Source: Robertmurraya massiliosenegalensis JC6 | Lineage (GTDB): Bacteria; Bacillota; Bacilli; Bacillales; Cytobacillaceae | DNA length: 64,000 nucleotides | Assembly (NCBI RefSeq): GCF_000311725.1 | Contig: NZ_HE978511.1 | Location: 1,123,856-1,187,855 of the forward strand | Direction of reading: 5' to 3' | Part shown: positions 52,333-60,804 of the stretch, piece after piece | How the letters are laid out: each line of letters starts with the position of its first letter | Position numbering within the stretch: position 1 is the stretch's first letter | The notes under the pieces: model-generated | What the model was told of the DNA's origin: nothing | The model's input: only the letters and a program-made list of their open reading frames with translations | Database searches by the model: none | Translations under genes and position numbers: made by a program

Positions 52333-54405
52333 TCAATCATAGTCCTCATAATCCTTTTTAAATAATACCTCTTTTGGGATTTGAAACCCTCTCGATCCCC
52401 GTATGTCGACTTCCTTTTTTTCGGCTGGATAATACACAATGAAATTATGCTGATTGATTTTGGCCAATCGTTTTGGCAACACCTCAAGCTCTGGATGCCA
52501 CGCAATCGTTCCTCTTCTCGCACTCAATATGATCACCAAATCATCTCCATGAAACTTAGGCACATACTCTGTTTGTAAGTTGAGCCAACTATTCACTCGC
52601 CTTAACTCAAAAGGTGGATCTGGCGTTGTTTTCTTTATGTGCATTTCATACGTTTCGATAGAATCATTAAGTACGAGAATGAACAGAGAAGCACTTAGTC
52701 GACTGGTCAATACTTTGATCCTCTGGAATGCTTCAATAAATCCTGGTTTATGGTCTGATCCGTAGGGAATGATTAAAATAATTCTCCTTGTTGGTTGTAC
52801 AGGATGCCCTAATTTTGAGACTAAAACAGCTTGATTCGTTTGATCGACAAAGCGATCAATAATACTGCCAAATAACCTGTTCGTCTTCCTTTCAGCATCC
52901 CAGCTAATCACAACCATACTAATCCTTTCTTCTGTAATCGCCCTGATGATTCCATTTGCGACATTCCGATCTACACGAGTGATCGGACGAACAGGAATCT
53001 CAGCACCGGAGGCATACATGACCGAATGACCAAGCATTTTTTCTGCATGTGCGACCTCTTCTTGGACTTTTCTAATGTCTTTCTGCACAACGGTTAACGT
53101 ATATAAGGGCTGGTCATCCGTATGAGAGCCTTTGATTAAATTCGCTAAATCGATCAATGACTCCATTGTCTGTGGATTTGCTAACGGGATCAAAATTCGT
53201 TCTGGTCCTTCATGATATTCGTTCGGTTGCTGATCCTCTTGCAGTGCTAATTTCCTGCCAAACTTTTCAACTAAATAGGGTCCAACCATACAGGTTAGTA
53301 AAATCATGATGATGACCGCATTTACAGTTGCTTGATCGAGCAGTCCCACTTCAAACCCAACTAATGTAGAAGCCAGGGTAGCAGCAGCTTGCGGAATCGT
53401 TAATCCAACTATGACATTTCGCTCTTGCCTTGAATATCGATAAATTTTACTAATCATAAATGGTGCAGAAGCTTTCCCAATAAATACGGAAAAAACAATC
53501 GCAGCTGTAACAATCCACGCCTTTGGATTGTTGAAAAGGACACTTAAATCCATTAACATTCCTACTGATAATAAAAAGAATGGAATAAATAAGGCATTTC
53601 CTAAAAAGCGAATACGATTCATCAATGTTCCATGTTCAAGAACAAAACGATTTAAGGCTAACCCTGCCAAAAAAGCTCCGATAATCGGTTGCATCCCTGC
53701 GACAATTGCCAAAAATCCTGAAACAAAAAGTATCACCATCACATACGAAAAATTGGCTACCCCTTCATTTTCTGCATTTCGGAAAAACCATCTAGATAAT
53801 TTCGGAGTTCCCCATAGAATGATGGCAACGAACACCATTAACGATAGAATCATTTTCACCCAAAAATAGACGGATAGTTGACCTGCGGTAACACCTGTGA
53901 TGATAGCTAACACCAACAAAGCGAATGTATCTGTAAGAAGCGTCCCTCCTACCGCTGTTGTAACTGCCTTATTTTTCGCAATCCCCAAACGACTGGCAAT
54001 TGGATAAGCCAGCAATGTATGAGAACCAAGAATAGAACCAAGGAGGATGGACGCCGTTAAACGATAGTCAAATAGAAGACCTACAGCTGTTCCTAAAAGG
54101 AGTGGAATTGTAAAGGAAAGCGAGCCAAAAAGAATGCTTCTCCTGCGATATTTTTTAAATCCATCAATGTCTAATTCCAAGCCAGCAATGAAAATAATGA
54201 ACAGCAATCCGATCGTCCCTAACAAGACAATCGTTTGATCCCTTTCTAACAAATGAAATCCATGAGGACCAATCATGACCCCTGCGATAATCGGACCAAT
54301 AATTCCTGGAATCTTCATTTTTTTCATCAAAATTGGCGTTAAAAAGAAAATCACCATCGCCAAGGCAAAAATAATCACAGGCTCATCAATCGGAAGACGA
54401 ATCAA
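52333..54405 (-). CDS. CPA2 family cation:proton antiporter with USP-like domain
   Basis: 690 residues. Residues ~1-390 form 12-13 helices of a Na+/H+ or K+/H+ exchanger: IPGIIGPIIAGVMIGPHGF, FIAGLELDID, LLGSILGSHTLLAYP and GAFLAGLALNRFV are landmarks. The rest is cytoplasmic, with a universal-stress-like nucleotide-binding region (RILIPLANPQTMESLIDLANL near 410, later RIILIIPYGSDHKPGF). It probably maintains cytoplasmic pH or ion balance. The transported ion is not fixed by sequence. ATG 54405 follows GGGGGG. Its upstream region is unusually G-rich on the plus strand. Confidence 0.88.
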   Translation of the reverse strand: MIRLPIDEPVIIFALAMVIFFLTPILMKKMKIPGIIGPIIAGVMIGPHGFHLLERDQTIVLLGTIGLLFIIFIAGLELDIDGFKKYRRRSILFGSLSFTIPLLLGTAVGLLFDYRLTASILLGSILGSHTLLAYPIASRLGIAKNKAVTTAVGGTLLTDTFALLVLAIITGVTAGQLSVYFWVKMILSLMVFVAIILWGTPKLSRWFFRNAENEGVANFSYVMVILFVSGFLAIVAGMQPIIGAFLAGLALNRFVLEHGTLMNRIRFLGNALFIPFFLLSVGMLMDLSVLFNNPKAWIVTAAIVFSVFIGKASAPFMISKIYRYSRQERNVIVGLTIPQAAATLASTLVGFEVGLLDQATVNAVIIMILLTCMVGPYLVEKFGRKLALQEDQQPNEYHEGPERILIPLANPQTMESLIDLANLIKGSHTDDQPLYTLTVVQKDIRKVQEEVAHAEKMLGHSVMYASGAEIPVRPITRVDRNVANGIIRAITEERISMVVISWDAERKTNRLFGSIIDRFVDQTNQAVLVSKLGHPVQPTRRIILIIPYGSDHKPGFIEAFQRIKVLTSRLSASLFILVLNDSIETYEMHIKKTTPDPPFELRRVNSWLNLQTEYVPKFHGDDLVIILSARRGTIAWHPELEVLPKRLAKINQHNFIVYYPAEKKEVDIRGSRGFQIPKEVLFKKDYEDYD

Positions 54406-54496
54406 AAAATCCCCCCTACTTTTTATGTGAAAGCATTGATGTCTAAATCAGCATTTAGGAGATCATGTACGTTTGCATATGACATTGTATGTGCTT

Positions 54497-54528
54497 GGGT
54501 TGGGAATATGATTGGGAATAAGAGTGGG
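54497..54528 (+). other. G-rich stretch with possible G-quadruplex
   Basis: Four GGG runs separated by 2, 9 and 9 bases, in an otherwise AT-rich genome, between the lysR and antiporter genes; more G runs follow to 54590. It would be C-rich in any minus-strand transcript. Confidence 0.4.
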
Positions 54529-54596
54529 AAAAGTTAGGTGGACGCAGGTGTGTGCGGTTACATCGTGATGGTTTGGGTGTTTTTGGGGGATCAGAA

Positions 54597-54631
54597 AAAG
54601 ACAGGTTTTTTGAGGACCTATCTTTTTTGTA
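54597..54631. terminator. Terminator after lysR-type gene
   Basis: AAGACAGGT and ACCTATCTT pair across a ten-base loop with T runs on both outer sides (TTTTTTG on plus; TTTTTC on minus). Confidence 0.7.
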
Positions 54632-54639
54632 CGATATGG

Positions 54640-55524
54640 TTAGCCAAAACGCTCTACCATCAAATCTATAAATAATTCCATCATTCGATTCATTTTCGAA
54701 TTCTTATTAACGATAAAACCTACTTCCCAAACGGCAGTGGGCACATTTATAGGAATACAAGTAATTTCACGGTATGAATTTATATCTGTTAAACTTCCAA
54801 TAAAGATGAATATCCCTTTATTGAGAGTGACAAATTCATAGGCTAGATTTAAATCATGGCTTAGTTTACTGTAAATTTGAGGTATAATGTTTTCCTTCTT
54901 AAAATGTTCCATGACGACCTCAGGTAAACGAAAGGTATCATCAATCAATATCAGCTTTTCATTATTAAGATCCGAAAAAGTAATGTTTTCTTTTTTAGAT
55001 AAAGGGTGCTCATTGTTAACGACTGCGACAAGTGAATGCTTCATTAATGGATAATAAGAAAAATGGATATCATTTCTTGGATTAGCTGTCAGAGCTAGAT
55101 CGAGGGTACCTTCTGACACCTTTACTTCACACACTTTATCGCTGTATTCAAATATGTCGATATCGACTCCCATTTCATCCTTCCCAAGCTCTAATACATC
55201 TTTTCCTTTTATGATTCTTAATATTCCGGGAGAAAAGCCTACTTTTAACCTTTTCTGTTCACTCTCTACTTTACGATGAATCTCTTCATGAAACTGATCA
55301 AATTGCTTAATTAGTTCATCCGCCTTTGAATATAGAAATTCTCCAAAATCCGTAAGAGTCACCCCGCGCGAATTTCGATAAAATAGTTTCATTCCCATCT
55401 GCTTTTCGATATTATTTATTGTCCGACTAAGAGCTTGCTGTGTAATAAAAAGCTCTTTAGCGGCCTTTGTTAAATTCTTCGTTTCACATACTTTTAGAAA
55501 ACACTTTAATTCAGCAATATCCAT
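54640..55524 (-). CDS. LysR family transcriptional regulator
   Basis: 294 residues. HTH: LKCFLKVCETKNLTKAAKELFITQQALSRTINNIEKQMG at residues 6-44. The rest is a two-lobed ligand-binding domain (KVGFSPGILRI; LALTANPRNDIHF). It lies 115 bases downstream of the oxidoreductase gene, in the same direction, rather than divergent as is usual for LysR, but probably controls it. ATG 55524. Inducer unknown. Confidence 0.9.
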   Translation of the reverse strand: MDIAELKCFLKVCETKNLTKAAKELFITQQALSRTINNIEKQMGMKLFYRNSRGVTLTDFGEFLYSKADELIKQFDQFHEEIHRKVESEQKRLKVGFSPGILRIIKGKDVLELGKDEMGVDIDIFEYSDKVCEVKVSEGTLDLALTANPRNDIHFSYYPLMKHSLVAVVNNEHPLSKKENITFSDLNNEKLILIDDTFRLPEVVMEHFKKENIIPQIYSKLSHDLNLAYEFVTLNKGIFIFIGSLTDINSYREITCIPINVPTAVWEVGFIVNKNSKMNRMMELFIDLMVERFG

Positions 55525-55639
55525 TAGGCGTCACCTCAAACAAGAAAAGAACTTGTACCCATAGTATACAAGCTCTTAAACTGTCACGGCGACTTAACTA
55601 ATGAACATTAAGCAACATTATACTACTTTTCCACTAATC

Positions 55640-57607
55640 CTATAATGCATATGCATTCAGATAACCTGTTTCCATTGCATCTCTAATTCTACCTGGCTTT
55701 GCTGCATCTCCTAGTATTCTAACATTGTCAAAGTTCGATTGGATCTCTTCTACTAATTCAGTATTTGGCTTTGTTCCAAGTGAGAGAATAATATAATCAA
55801 ACATAAATTCCTTCGTCTCTCCTGTATCAAGCTCCTCAAAACTTGCCTTCCCATGATCAAGTGCTAATAATTTATGCTTTGGATACATCGGAACACCCAA
55901 TGGTCCAAGATGGGTCATGACATCAATCAGACTCTGGAAATATAATCCTGGGCCAATTTGATCGGCCATTTCAAAGAGGCTAACCTTATTTCCTTCTTCC
56001 GCTAATAAGTGAGCCACTTCAATCCCCGTCATTCCTGAACCAATCACTCCGACTTTTTTATTCTGCAGCGATACTTTTCCACTTAATATATCAATTGGTG
56101 TCAATATTGTTTCTCCATCAAAACCTGGAATGAAATGTGGAATGACGGGTGCTGAACCTTGAGCAATAAATACCGCATATGGGTTCAATGCTTTAAGCTC
56201 CTCCAATGTGGGTGCCGTATTAAGTCTGACATCGATATCAAATTTTTCTACCTGAGCTTTTAAATAATCGATGAGCCAATTGATTTTTTCTTTGTTTGGC
56301 GGCTTACTAGCATACTCTAACTGTCCACCAAGTCGATTAGTTTTTTCAAAGACAATAGGTTTAAATTTTCGTTCTGCCAAGATTCTTGCTGCCTCTAGCC
56401 CTGCTGGACCTGCTCCTATTACCGCCACGACTCTTCCTTTACCATCTTCTCGGAAATCGCCAAACTCAAGCTCCCTTCCAGCTTCAATATTAATTCCACA
56501 TTGACAAGGAATTGGCGTTTGATCTGCTCCCATTAACGTTTCCATACAATGAAGACATGAAATACATTTTCTTATTTCATGTATCCGTCCCTCTTTTGCC
56601 TTGTTAGACCATTCAGCATCAGCAAAATGCTGTCTTGCGGACCCAACGAAATCAAGTTTTCCTTCGGCAATAATTTGATCCGCATACTCAGGGTCCCTAA
56701 TAACAGCTACCCCTATAACTGGAATGCTAACTTCTTTTTTCACAGCTTCTGATAAATGAATTTTCCAGCCTTGCTCGAAAGAAGTAGGTTCCCACGCTGT
56801 ATTCATCGTTTCGTAAGTTCCTGAACTCACATCGATCGCATCGACTCCTAATTGCTCAAGGCGCTTGGCAATTTTCACTCCTTCTGGAAGTTGCAGGCCA
56901 TCATCAGGAAATCCAACAGTATCTGCAAACTCCTCAACCGATAAACGAACGAGCATTGGAAATTCTTTTCCACATTCATTTCTGATTCCTGTCACGATTT
57001 CTTCTAAAAAACGCATTCTATTTTCTAAGCTTCCACCGTATTCATCTGTCCTTTTATTTGCACGAGGACTTAAGAATTCATGAATTAAATAGCCATGAGC
57101 ACCATGGACCTCAACCCCATCAATACCAGCATTTTTCAATCTTACAGCCGCTTTAATGAACTTCTCTACTAGCTCTGAAATTTCATCTTTTGTCATCGCG
57201 GTAGTAGGCTGATGAACGGTTGGGCATTCAATATCACTAGGTGCCATCATGGGCAAATTTCCATTTAAAACACTGATTCCTTGTCTACCAGGATGATAGA
57301 TTTGCACAACAATCTTACCGTTATAGTGATGGACTTCGTCCGCAAGCTGTCTAAGTCCTGGAATAAAACGGTCATCTGCAACAGATATTTGATGAGAATT
57401 CCCTCTCCCTCTTTCACCATCTACAAATGCACATTCCGTTATCACTACGCCAACTCCACCTTTAGCCCTCGCCCCATAAAAAGCGATATCCTTATCAGAC
57501 ACACTACCATCGGGATTTGCTAAATAATTCCCCATCGCAGTCATCACTATCCTATTTCTCGTTTCCATCGTTCCAATTCTTCCTGAAGAAAATAAATGTT
57601 TTAACAT
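55640..57607 (-). CDS. Old-yellow-enzyme/FAD oxidoreductase (2,4-dienoyl-CoA reductase-like)
   Basis: 655 residues. An N-terminal FMN-binding TIM barrel (MTAMGNYLANPDGS, GVEVHGAHGYLIHEFLSPRANKRTDEYGG near residue 175) is followed by cysteines of a 4Fe-4S site (CISCLHC near 350, later CQCGIN), then FAD- and NAD(P)-binding domains (VVAVIGAGPAGLEAARIL near 390; VGVIGSGMTGIEVAHLLAEEG near 525). This is the FadH/BaiCD architecture that reduces conjugated enoyl substrates. Signal is strong but substrate not determined. ATG 57607 follows AAGGAGGAG. Confidence 0.9.
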   Translation of the reverse strand: MLKHLFSSGRIGTMETRNRIVMTAMGNYLANPDGSVSDKDIAFYGARAKGGVGVVITECAFVDGERGRGNSHQISVADDRFIPGLRQLADEVHHYNGKIVVQIYHPGRQGISVLNGNLPMMAPSDIECPTVHQPTTAMTKDEISELVEKFIKAAVRLKNAGIDGVEVHGAHGYLIHEFLSPRANKRTDEYGGSLENRMRFLEEIVTGIRNECGKEFPMLVRLSVEEFADTVGFPDDGLQLPEGVKIAKRLEQLGVDAIDVSSGTYETMNTAWEPTSFEQGWKIHLSEAVKKEVSIPVIGVAVIRDPEYADQIIAEGKLDFVGSARQHFADAEWSNKAKEGRIHEIRKCISCLHCMETLMGADQTPIPCQCGINIEAGRELEFGDFREDGKGRVVAVIGAGPAGLEAARILAERKFKPIVFEKTNRLGGQLEYASKPPNKEKINWLIDYLKAQVEKFDIDVRLNTAPTLEELKALNPYAVFIAQGSAPVIPHFIPGFDGETILTPIDILSGKVSLQNKKVGVIGSGMTGIEVAHLLAEEGNKVSLFEMADQIGPGLYFQSLIDVMTHLGPLGVPMYPKHKLLALDHGKASFEELDTGETKEFMFDYIILSLGTKPNTELVEEIQSNFDNVRILGDAAKPGRIRDAMETGYLNAYAL

Positions 57608-57830
57608 ACCAGACTCCTCCTTCGTTATATTAACTTGTGAAAATATTCACAAGTTGTATTAAAAAATAAAAAGCAATATCGTTAGCAATTTTGAAATAGT
57701 TGCTTCGTATCACCTTCTATCTTTATACTAGAATCTTTTGTGGGATTTTAAAAACAGTTCGCGGTTGTGGGAGGTACAAGGAAATGTGGTGGCTAGTTTT
57801 TTCGTACTTCCATATTTTCGAAGTCAATGA

Positions 57831-58175
57831 TTAATTTATTGGCAAGAAAAAATCACTGCCGATGATTCCCTCAAATCCGTGCATTTCTCTGACATCACAA
57901 AGTTGTATAGTGAAATTATCGAGTTGGAACTCATCTATTGTCATGCCTCTCACTTTTTGCTCAATGCAAATTTCCGTACCGTCAATTTCATACATTTTAC
58001 GAGTAATGGTATTTTCTAAATCAAGCATAAGCTCGATTTCTTCACATAAGTCCGTATCTAAAATGGTCGAAGAACATCCGGTATCAAGTAAAATATTACT
58101 AAAAGTCTTTTTTATTCCGTTGTATTCAATCCTAACAGAGACTAAAGGCAAATGATCTGCCATTTCAAATTTCAT
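57831..58175 (-). CDS. Retropepsin-like aspartic protease-fold protein
   Basis: 114 residues. The catalytic-type motif is LLDTGCSSTI near residue 30, i.e. a DTG triad, followed by GIIGSDFF near the C-terminus, a typical hydrophobic-Gly end of the retropepsin fold. Cys replaces the usual Ala/Ser after DTG. A single short domain would have to dimerise to be active, as in retroviral proteases. It overlaps its upstream partner by four bases, and such pairs recur in Bacillaceae, from memory. Target unknown; dimeric processing of the partner is a possibility. Confidence 0.75.
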   Translation of the reverse strand: MKFEMADHLPLVSVRIEYNGIKKTFSNILLDTGCSSTILDTDLCEEIELMLDLENTITRKMYEIDGTEICIEQKVRGMTIDEFQLDNFTIQLCDVREMHGFEGIIGSDFFLPIN

Positions 58176-58434
58176 ACTCTTCTCCGCACCCCAATATATG
58201 GTTGCTCAATTACCTTTATTTCCTTATTATTCGTGTGAAATATATATAATTCACGACTTTGATTTTCTGCGTGTAGTTTTTTATACTCTTTCCATGCTGC
58301 ATTACCGTTCTCAAAATCATCGATTAACGACATTTCTTCGATAATTCTCTCTTTTCCTCTTGTTTCAGATTTAATTGCTTCTACTAAGACACACACCTCT
58401 CTGGAAAATGCTCGCGAACTTCAGACCATTTCAT
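58172..58434 (-). pseudogene. Small partner of retropepsin-like protein, frameshifted in a TG run
   Basis: The open frame at 58172-58396 starts with GTG and lacks a normal N-terminus. A second frame begins at ATG 58434 after GGGAGTGG and reads MKWSEVREHFPERCVS before a TAG at 58386-58384. Removing one TG from the TGTGTG run after PER joins the two as PER-CVLVEAIKSETRGKERI, so the true gene is ~87 residues. The later part EEMSLIDDF...KEYKKLH...RELYIFHTNN is a recognisable but unnamed family. It is probably expressed with the protease-like gene. Confidence 0.7.
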
Positions 58435-58616
58435 TAACATCCACTCCCAGATTTATATCCTTGTATAAAAGGAACTAATATAATTATTATCTCATATATG
58501 TATGTATAGTTTCACCTTCAGTCACTAATTTGAAAAGAAGGTTTCTTACACTTCACCTTTCTAGTTTGACAGGTACGTCCTTTGATAAATTGAATTTTAC
58601 ATCATTAAGTCTTTAC

Positions 58617-58653
58617 CAAAAAGGTAGTCACTGCTGCAACTACCCTTTTAAAA
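58617..58653 (-). terminator. Terminator after the 345-residue gene
   Basis: AAGGGTAGT pairs with ACTACCTT around a nine-base loop, followed by TTTTTGG; it overlaps the last codons. Confidence 0.65.
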
Positions 58654-59677
58654 AGTATCTTACAACCCTAGTAGAACTCTTTCCACTAGGAGTATCTCTT
58701 ATAATTGTAAATCTGAACACTCCTAATGACTCCATTGCTCCACAAACAGAGGGTAACCTATCTCTCAAACCCATTTCCTTATGTATATCACCAGATCTTA
58801 GGTCGATGTAATCTTCTCCACTATCACGAGCAATGCTCAATTTAGAAATGACGTACTTACGAATTTCTTCTGTTAATCCTTTACCGACTACTATCCTTCC
58901 ATTACTATTAATCGGTCGGTAACTTATATTTGAGGTTATCTCAATTTTTTTGCTCGATTTGTATTGGATTGCAAAGTCGTTGATACTCTTCAAGGCATCC
59001 AAGTGCATACTTAGGTTGTCCATCATAAATCCAATCTGCCAGAAGAACATATCTAACAACTTCATAGGTGTGTAATGTACCCCGTCATTACTGAAGAGCT
59101 TCTTACATTTCTCAAATTCTTCAATATTTTGATTATAAAAATCTATTAATTCCTGCAAACTTGATTCATTAAATTGCGTTCTAATTTCAAATAATGATAA
59201 AGCCTCTTTGAAATATCGATCATATGCAGGAACATTTCCATATACACCTAGTAATATCTTTGAAGCCAAAGTATCTGTTACATTAACAATTGACGGTTCA
59301 CCGTTTATTTCATGAATATTGTCTTGATAAGCTTTTTTAGATTCGTTTATAAGATTATTAATATCTGCACTATAGTCATAATCGAATGGCTGACTTTTAT
59401 CAAAGTAATGAAAATAACTTGGATTCAACACTATCTTTTTCAAGAAATGTAAATGAACCTTATAGTCCTTCTGAAGTAGAAATGAACTCCCCCTCAGCAT
59501 ACCCCAACTAGCAAGATAGAAAGCTAAATGAAGACTAGCTTGATCTAATATTTTTTCATCTTTTAAATTATGATAGTTTTGTGAGAAAAAATTATAACAA
59601 TGTTCCCATGACTTGAATCTATGATTGCTATCCTTGATAGAAAGTTCATGATATTTATAAAGCGTTTCATAAATCAT
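58640..59677 (-). CDS. Unrecognised two-domain protein, possible defence role
   Basis: 345 residues, no membrane segment. An N-terminal helical part carries SWEHCYNFFSQNYHNLKDEKILDQASLHLAFYLASWGMLRGSSFLLQKDY. The last ~90 residues (GLTEEIRKYVISKLSIARDSGEDYIDLRSGDIHKEMGL, then TPSGKSSTRVVRYFLKG) look like a small winged-helix nucleic-acid-binding fold. From memory, proteins with the LHLAFYLASWGMxRGSSFLL signature appear next to restriction or other defence genes, and here a degenerate HNH nuclease lies directly upstream. Function is not established. The start ATG 59677 is backed by AGGAG. It ends in a terminator. Confidence 0.6.
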   Translation of the reverse strand: MIYETLYKYHELSIKDSNHRFKSWEHCYNFFSQNYHNLKDEKILDQASLHLAFYLASWGMLRGSSFLLQKDYKVHLHFLKKIVLNPSYFHYFDKSQPFDYDYSADINNLINESKKAYQDNIHEINGEPSIVNVTDTLASKILLGVYGNVPAYDRYFKEALSLFEIRTQFNESSLQELIDFYNQNIEEFEKCKKLFSNDGVHYTPMKLLDMFFWQIGFMMDNLSMHLDALKSINDFAIQYKSSKKIEITSNISYRPINSNGRIVVGKGLTEEIRKYVISKLSIARDSGEDYIDLRSGDIHKEMGLRDRLPSVCGAMESLGVFRFTIIRDTPSGKSSTRVVRYFLKG

Positions 59678-59704
59678 CCTAATTCTCCTTTACTGTAATC
59701 AATA

Positions 59705-60457
59705 TTAATTGTTCATCTGATATCTAGCAGGACCTCTAAATACTTCTTTCACGTGCCATGTAAAAATAAGTCTTTTGGTTAGTAGCTTGGGTGTATGGGT
59801 TCTTTTATTTTTTGCCCATGATATCGTATTAACCACTCATCAAATCCATGTGTACCATGGGCTCTTTCTGATACAAGCATTTCCTTATTTTCGAAAAAAA
59901 GTAAATACGCCTCTATCAAATAGCTTATGATGCATCGTGCACAAGGCCAGTCCATTTTCCTCTACATCTGGACCTCCAGCTTGATGCCACTTAATATGCG
60001 CAGCTTCCACGCCTACTAAATTTTGTCCATGTCGAACATTGAATCCACAAATTGCGCAACTATATTCATACGCCTGTAAAATTTTATTTCTAAACTTCGG
60101 ATCCCTCTGTTTTTTTCTAATATATTGAAACTTTAAACCTACTGCATTCAATATTTCTTCGTGAAGAGATTCAGCAAAGTGCCCATGTAGAATTACATCT
60201 GCTACCTCTTGCATAAGAGTTAAATCATTTTCAAGTAGTTCCAATATCTCGTCTTTAAAACTTCCAATCACATTATTCTTTAGTAAAAGTGAATCACTAT
60301 AATTCGTACTATCCACATCACTAGATAAGTCCCAAATTCCATCATTATAAAGACGAACAAAAGGATGCTCTGGGTGATACCTTTGTCTTTGAGGACCGAA
60401 CTCTATTAATAGATTTTTCAAATCATCTTTAATTTGCTCATACGGAAGATTAGTTTT
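59705..60457 (-). pseudogene. Degenerate sulfur-binding HNH restriction endonuclease
   Basis: The long frame to 59885 contains YHPEHPFVRLYNDGIW, typical of the sulfur-binding domain of phosphorothioate-dependent McrA-like enzymes, and the HNH core CAICGF...VEAAHIKWHQAGG...LCTMHHKLFDRG. Three defects follow: the N-terminus stops abruptly near 60457, where sequence becomes antisense to another remnant; a T7 run shifts the frame after the last HNH motif (removing one T restores ENKEMLVSERAHGTHGFDEWLIRYHGQKI); and an in-frame TAA plus another shift break the tail before WHVKEVFRGPARY. The intact family is ~290 residues. Confidence 0.8.
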
Positions 60458-60460
60458 TGA

Positions 60461-60637
60461 AAAGATGGCTATCAATATCCTGGAGTCTCCACTTTCCAAA
60501 AAGATACCGATGGTACCATCTCTCATGTCGCTAATGCCCCATTTGGACCTGGGGATGAGTTCTGTTCTGTCTGGTACTTATTTGATTTGCTTCCATCTGG
60601 TCAAGAAGGCTATCATCCGAAACGGAAAATCAATTAA
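60461..60637 (+). pseudogene. Truncated remnant, DUF899-like C-terminus
   Basis: The frame after a TGA at 60458-60460 reads YQYPGVSTFQKDTDG, APFGPGDEFCSVWYLFDLLPSG to a TAA at 60635-60637. It resembles the C-terminal part of DUF899/thioredoxin-like proteins. There is no start or N-terminal domain, so it is a fragment whose 5' side abuts the broken HNH gene. Confidence 0.4.
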
Positions 60638-60652
60638 AATTCCGAGTTCGAT

Positions 60653-60770
60653 TTGACTAATAATATCGCTATCCAAGTGAACAACCAAACAGAAGCAGCT
60701 GCTTTCTATTCCAATATACTTGGAATGACTGAAGTCTTTACGAACAAATCAGAAACAAATACTAAGAAGG
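60653..60770 (+). pseudogene. Truncated VOC-family remnant
   Basis: From a TTG the frame reads TNNIAIQVNNQTEAAAFYSNILGMTEVF, the first strand-helix unit of a VOC protein, and loses similarity after ~40 residues near the carbamoylase terminator. The second half is missing. No ribosome binding site. Confidence 0.5.
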
Positions 60771-60801
60771 GTAGTCCCAAAGACGACAACCCTTCTACTT
60801 T
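60764..60801 (-). terminator. Hairpin after carbamoylase gene
   Basis: AGAAGGGT-TGTC pairs with GACTACCCTTCT around a short loop, just past the stop on the minus strand; T-rich tail is weak. Confidence 0.55.
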
Positions 60802-60804
60802 AAG

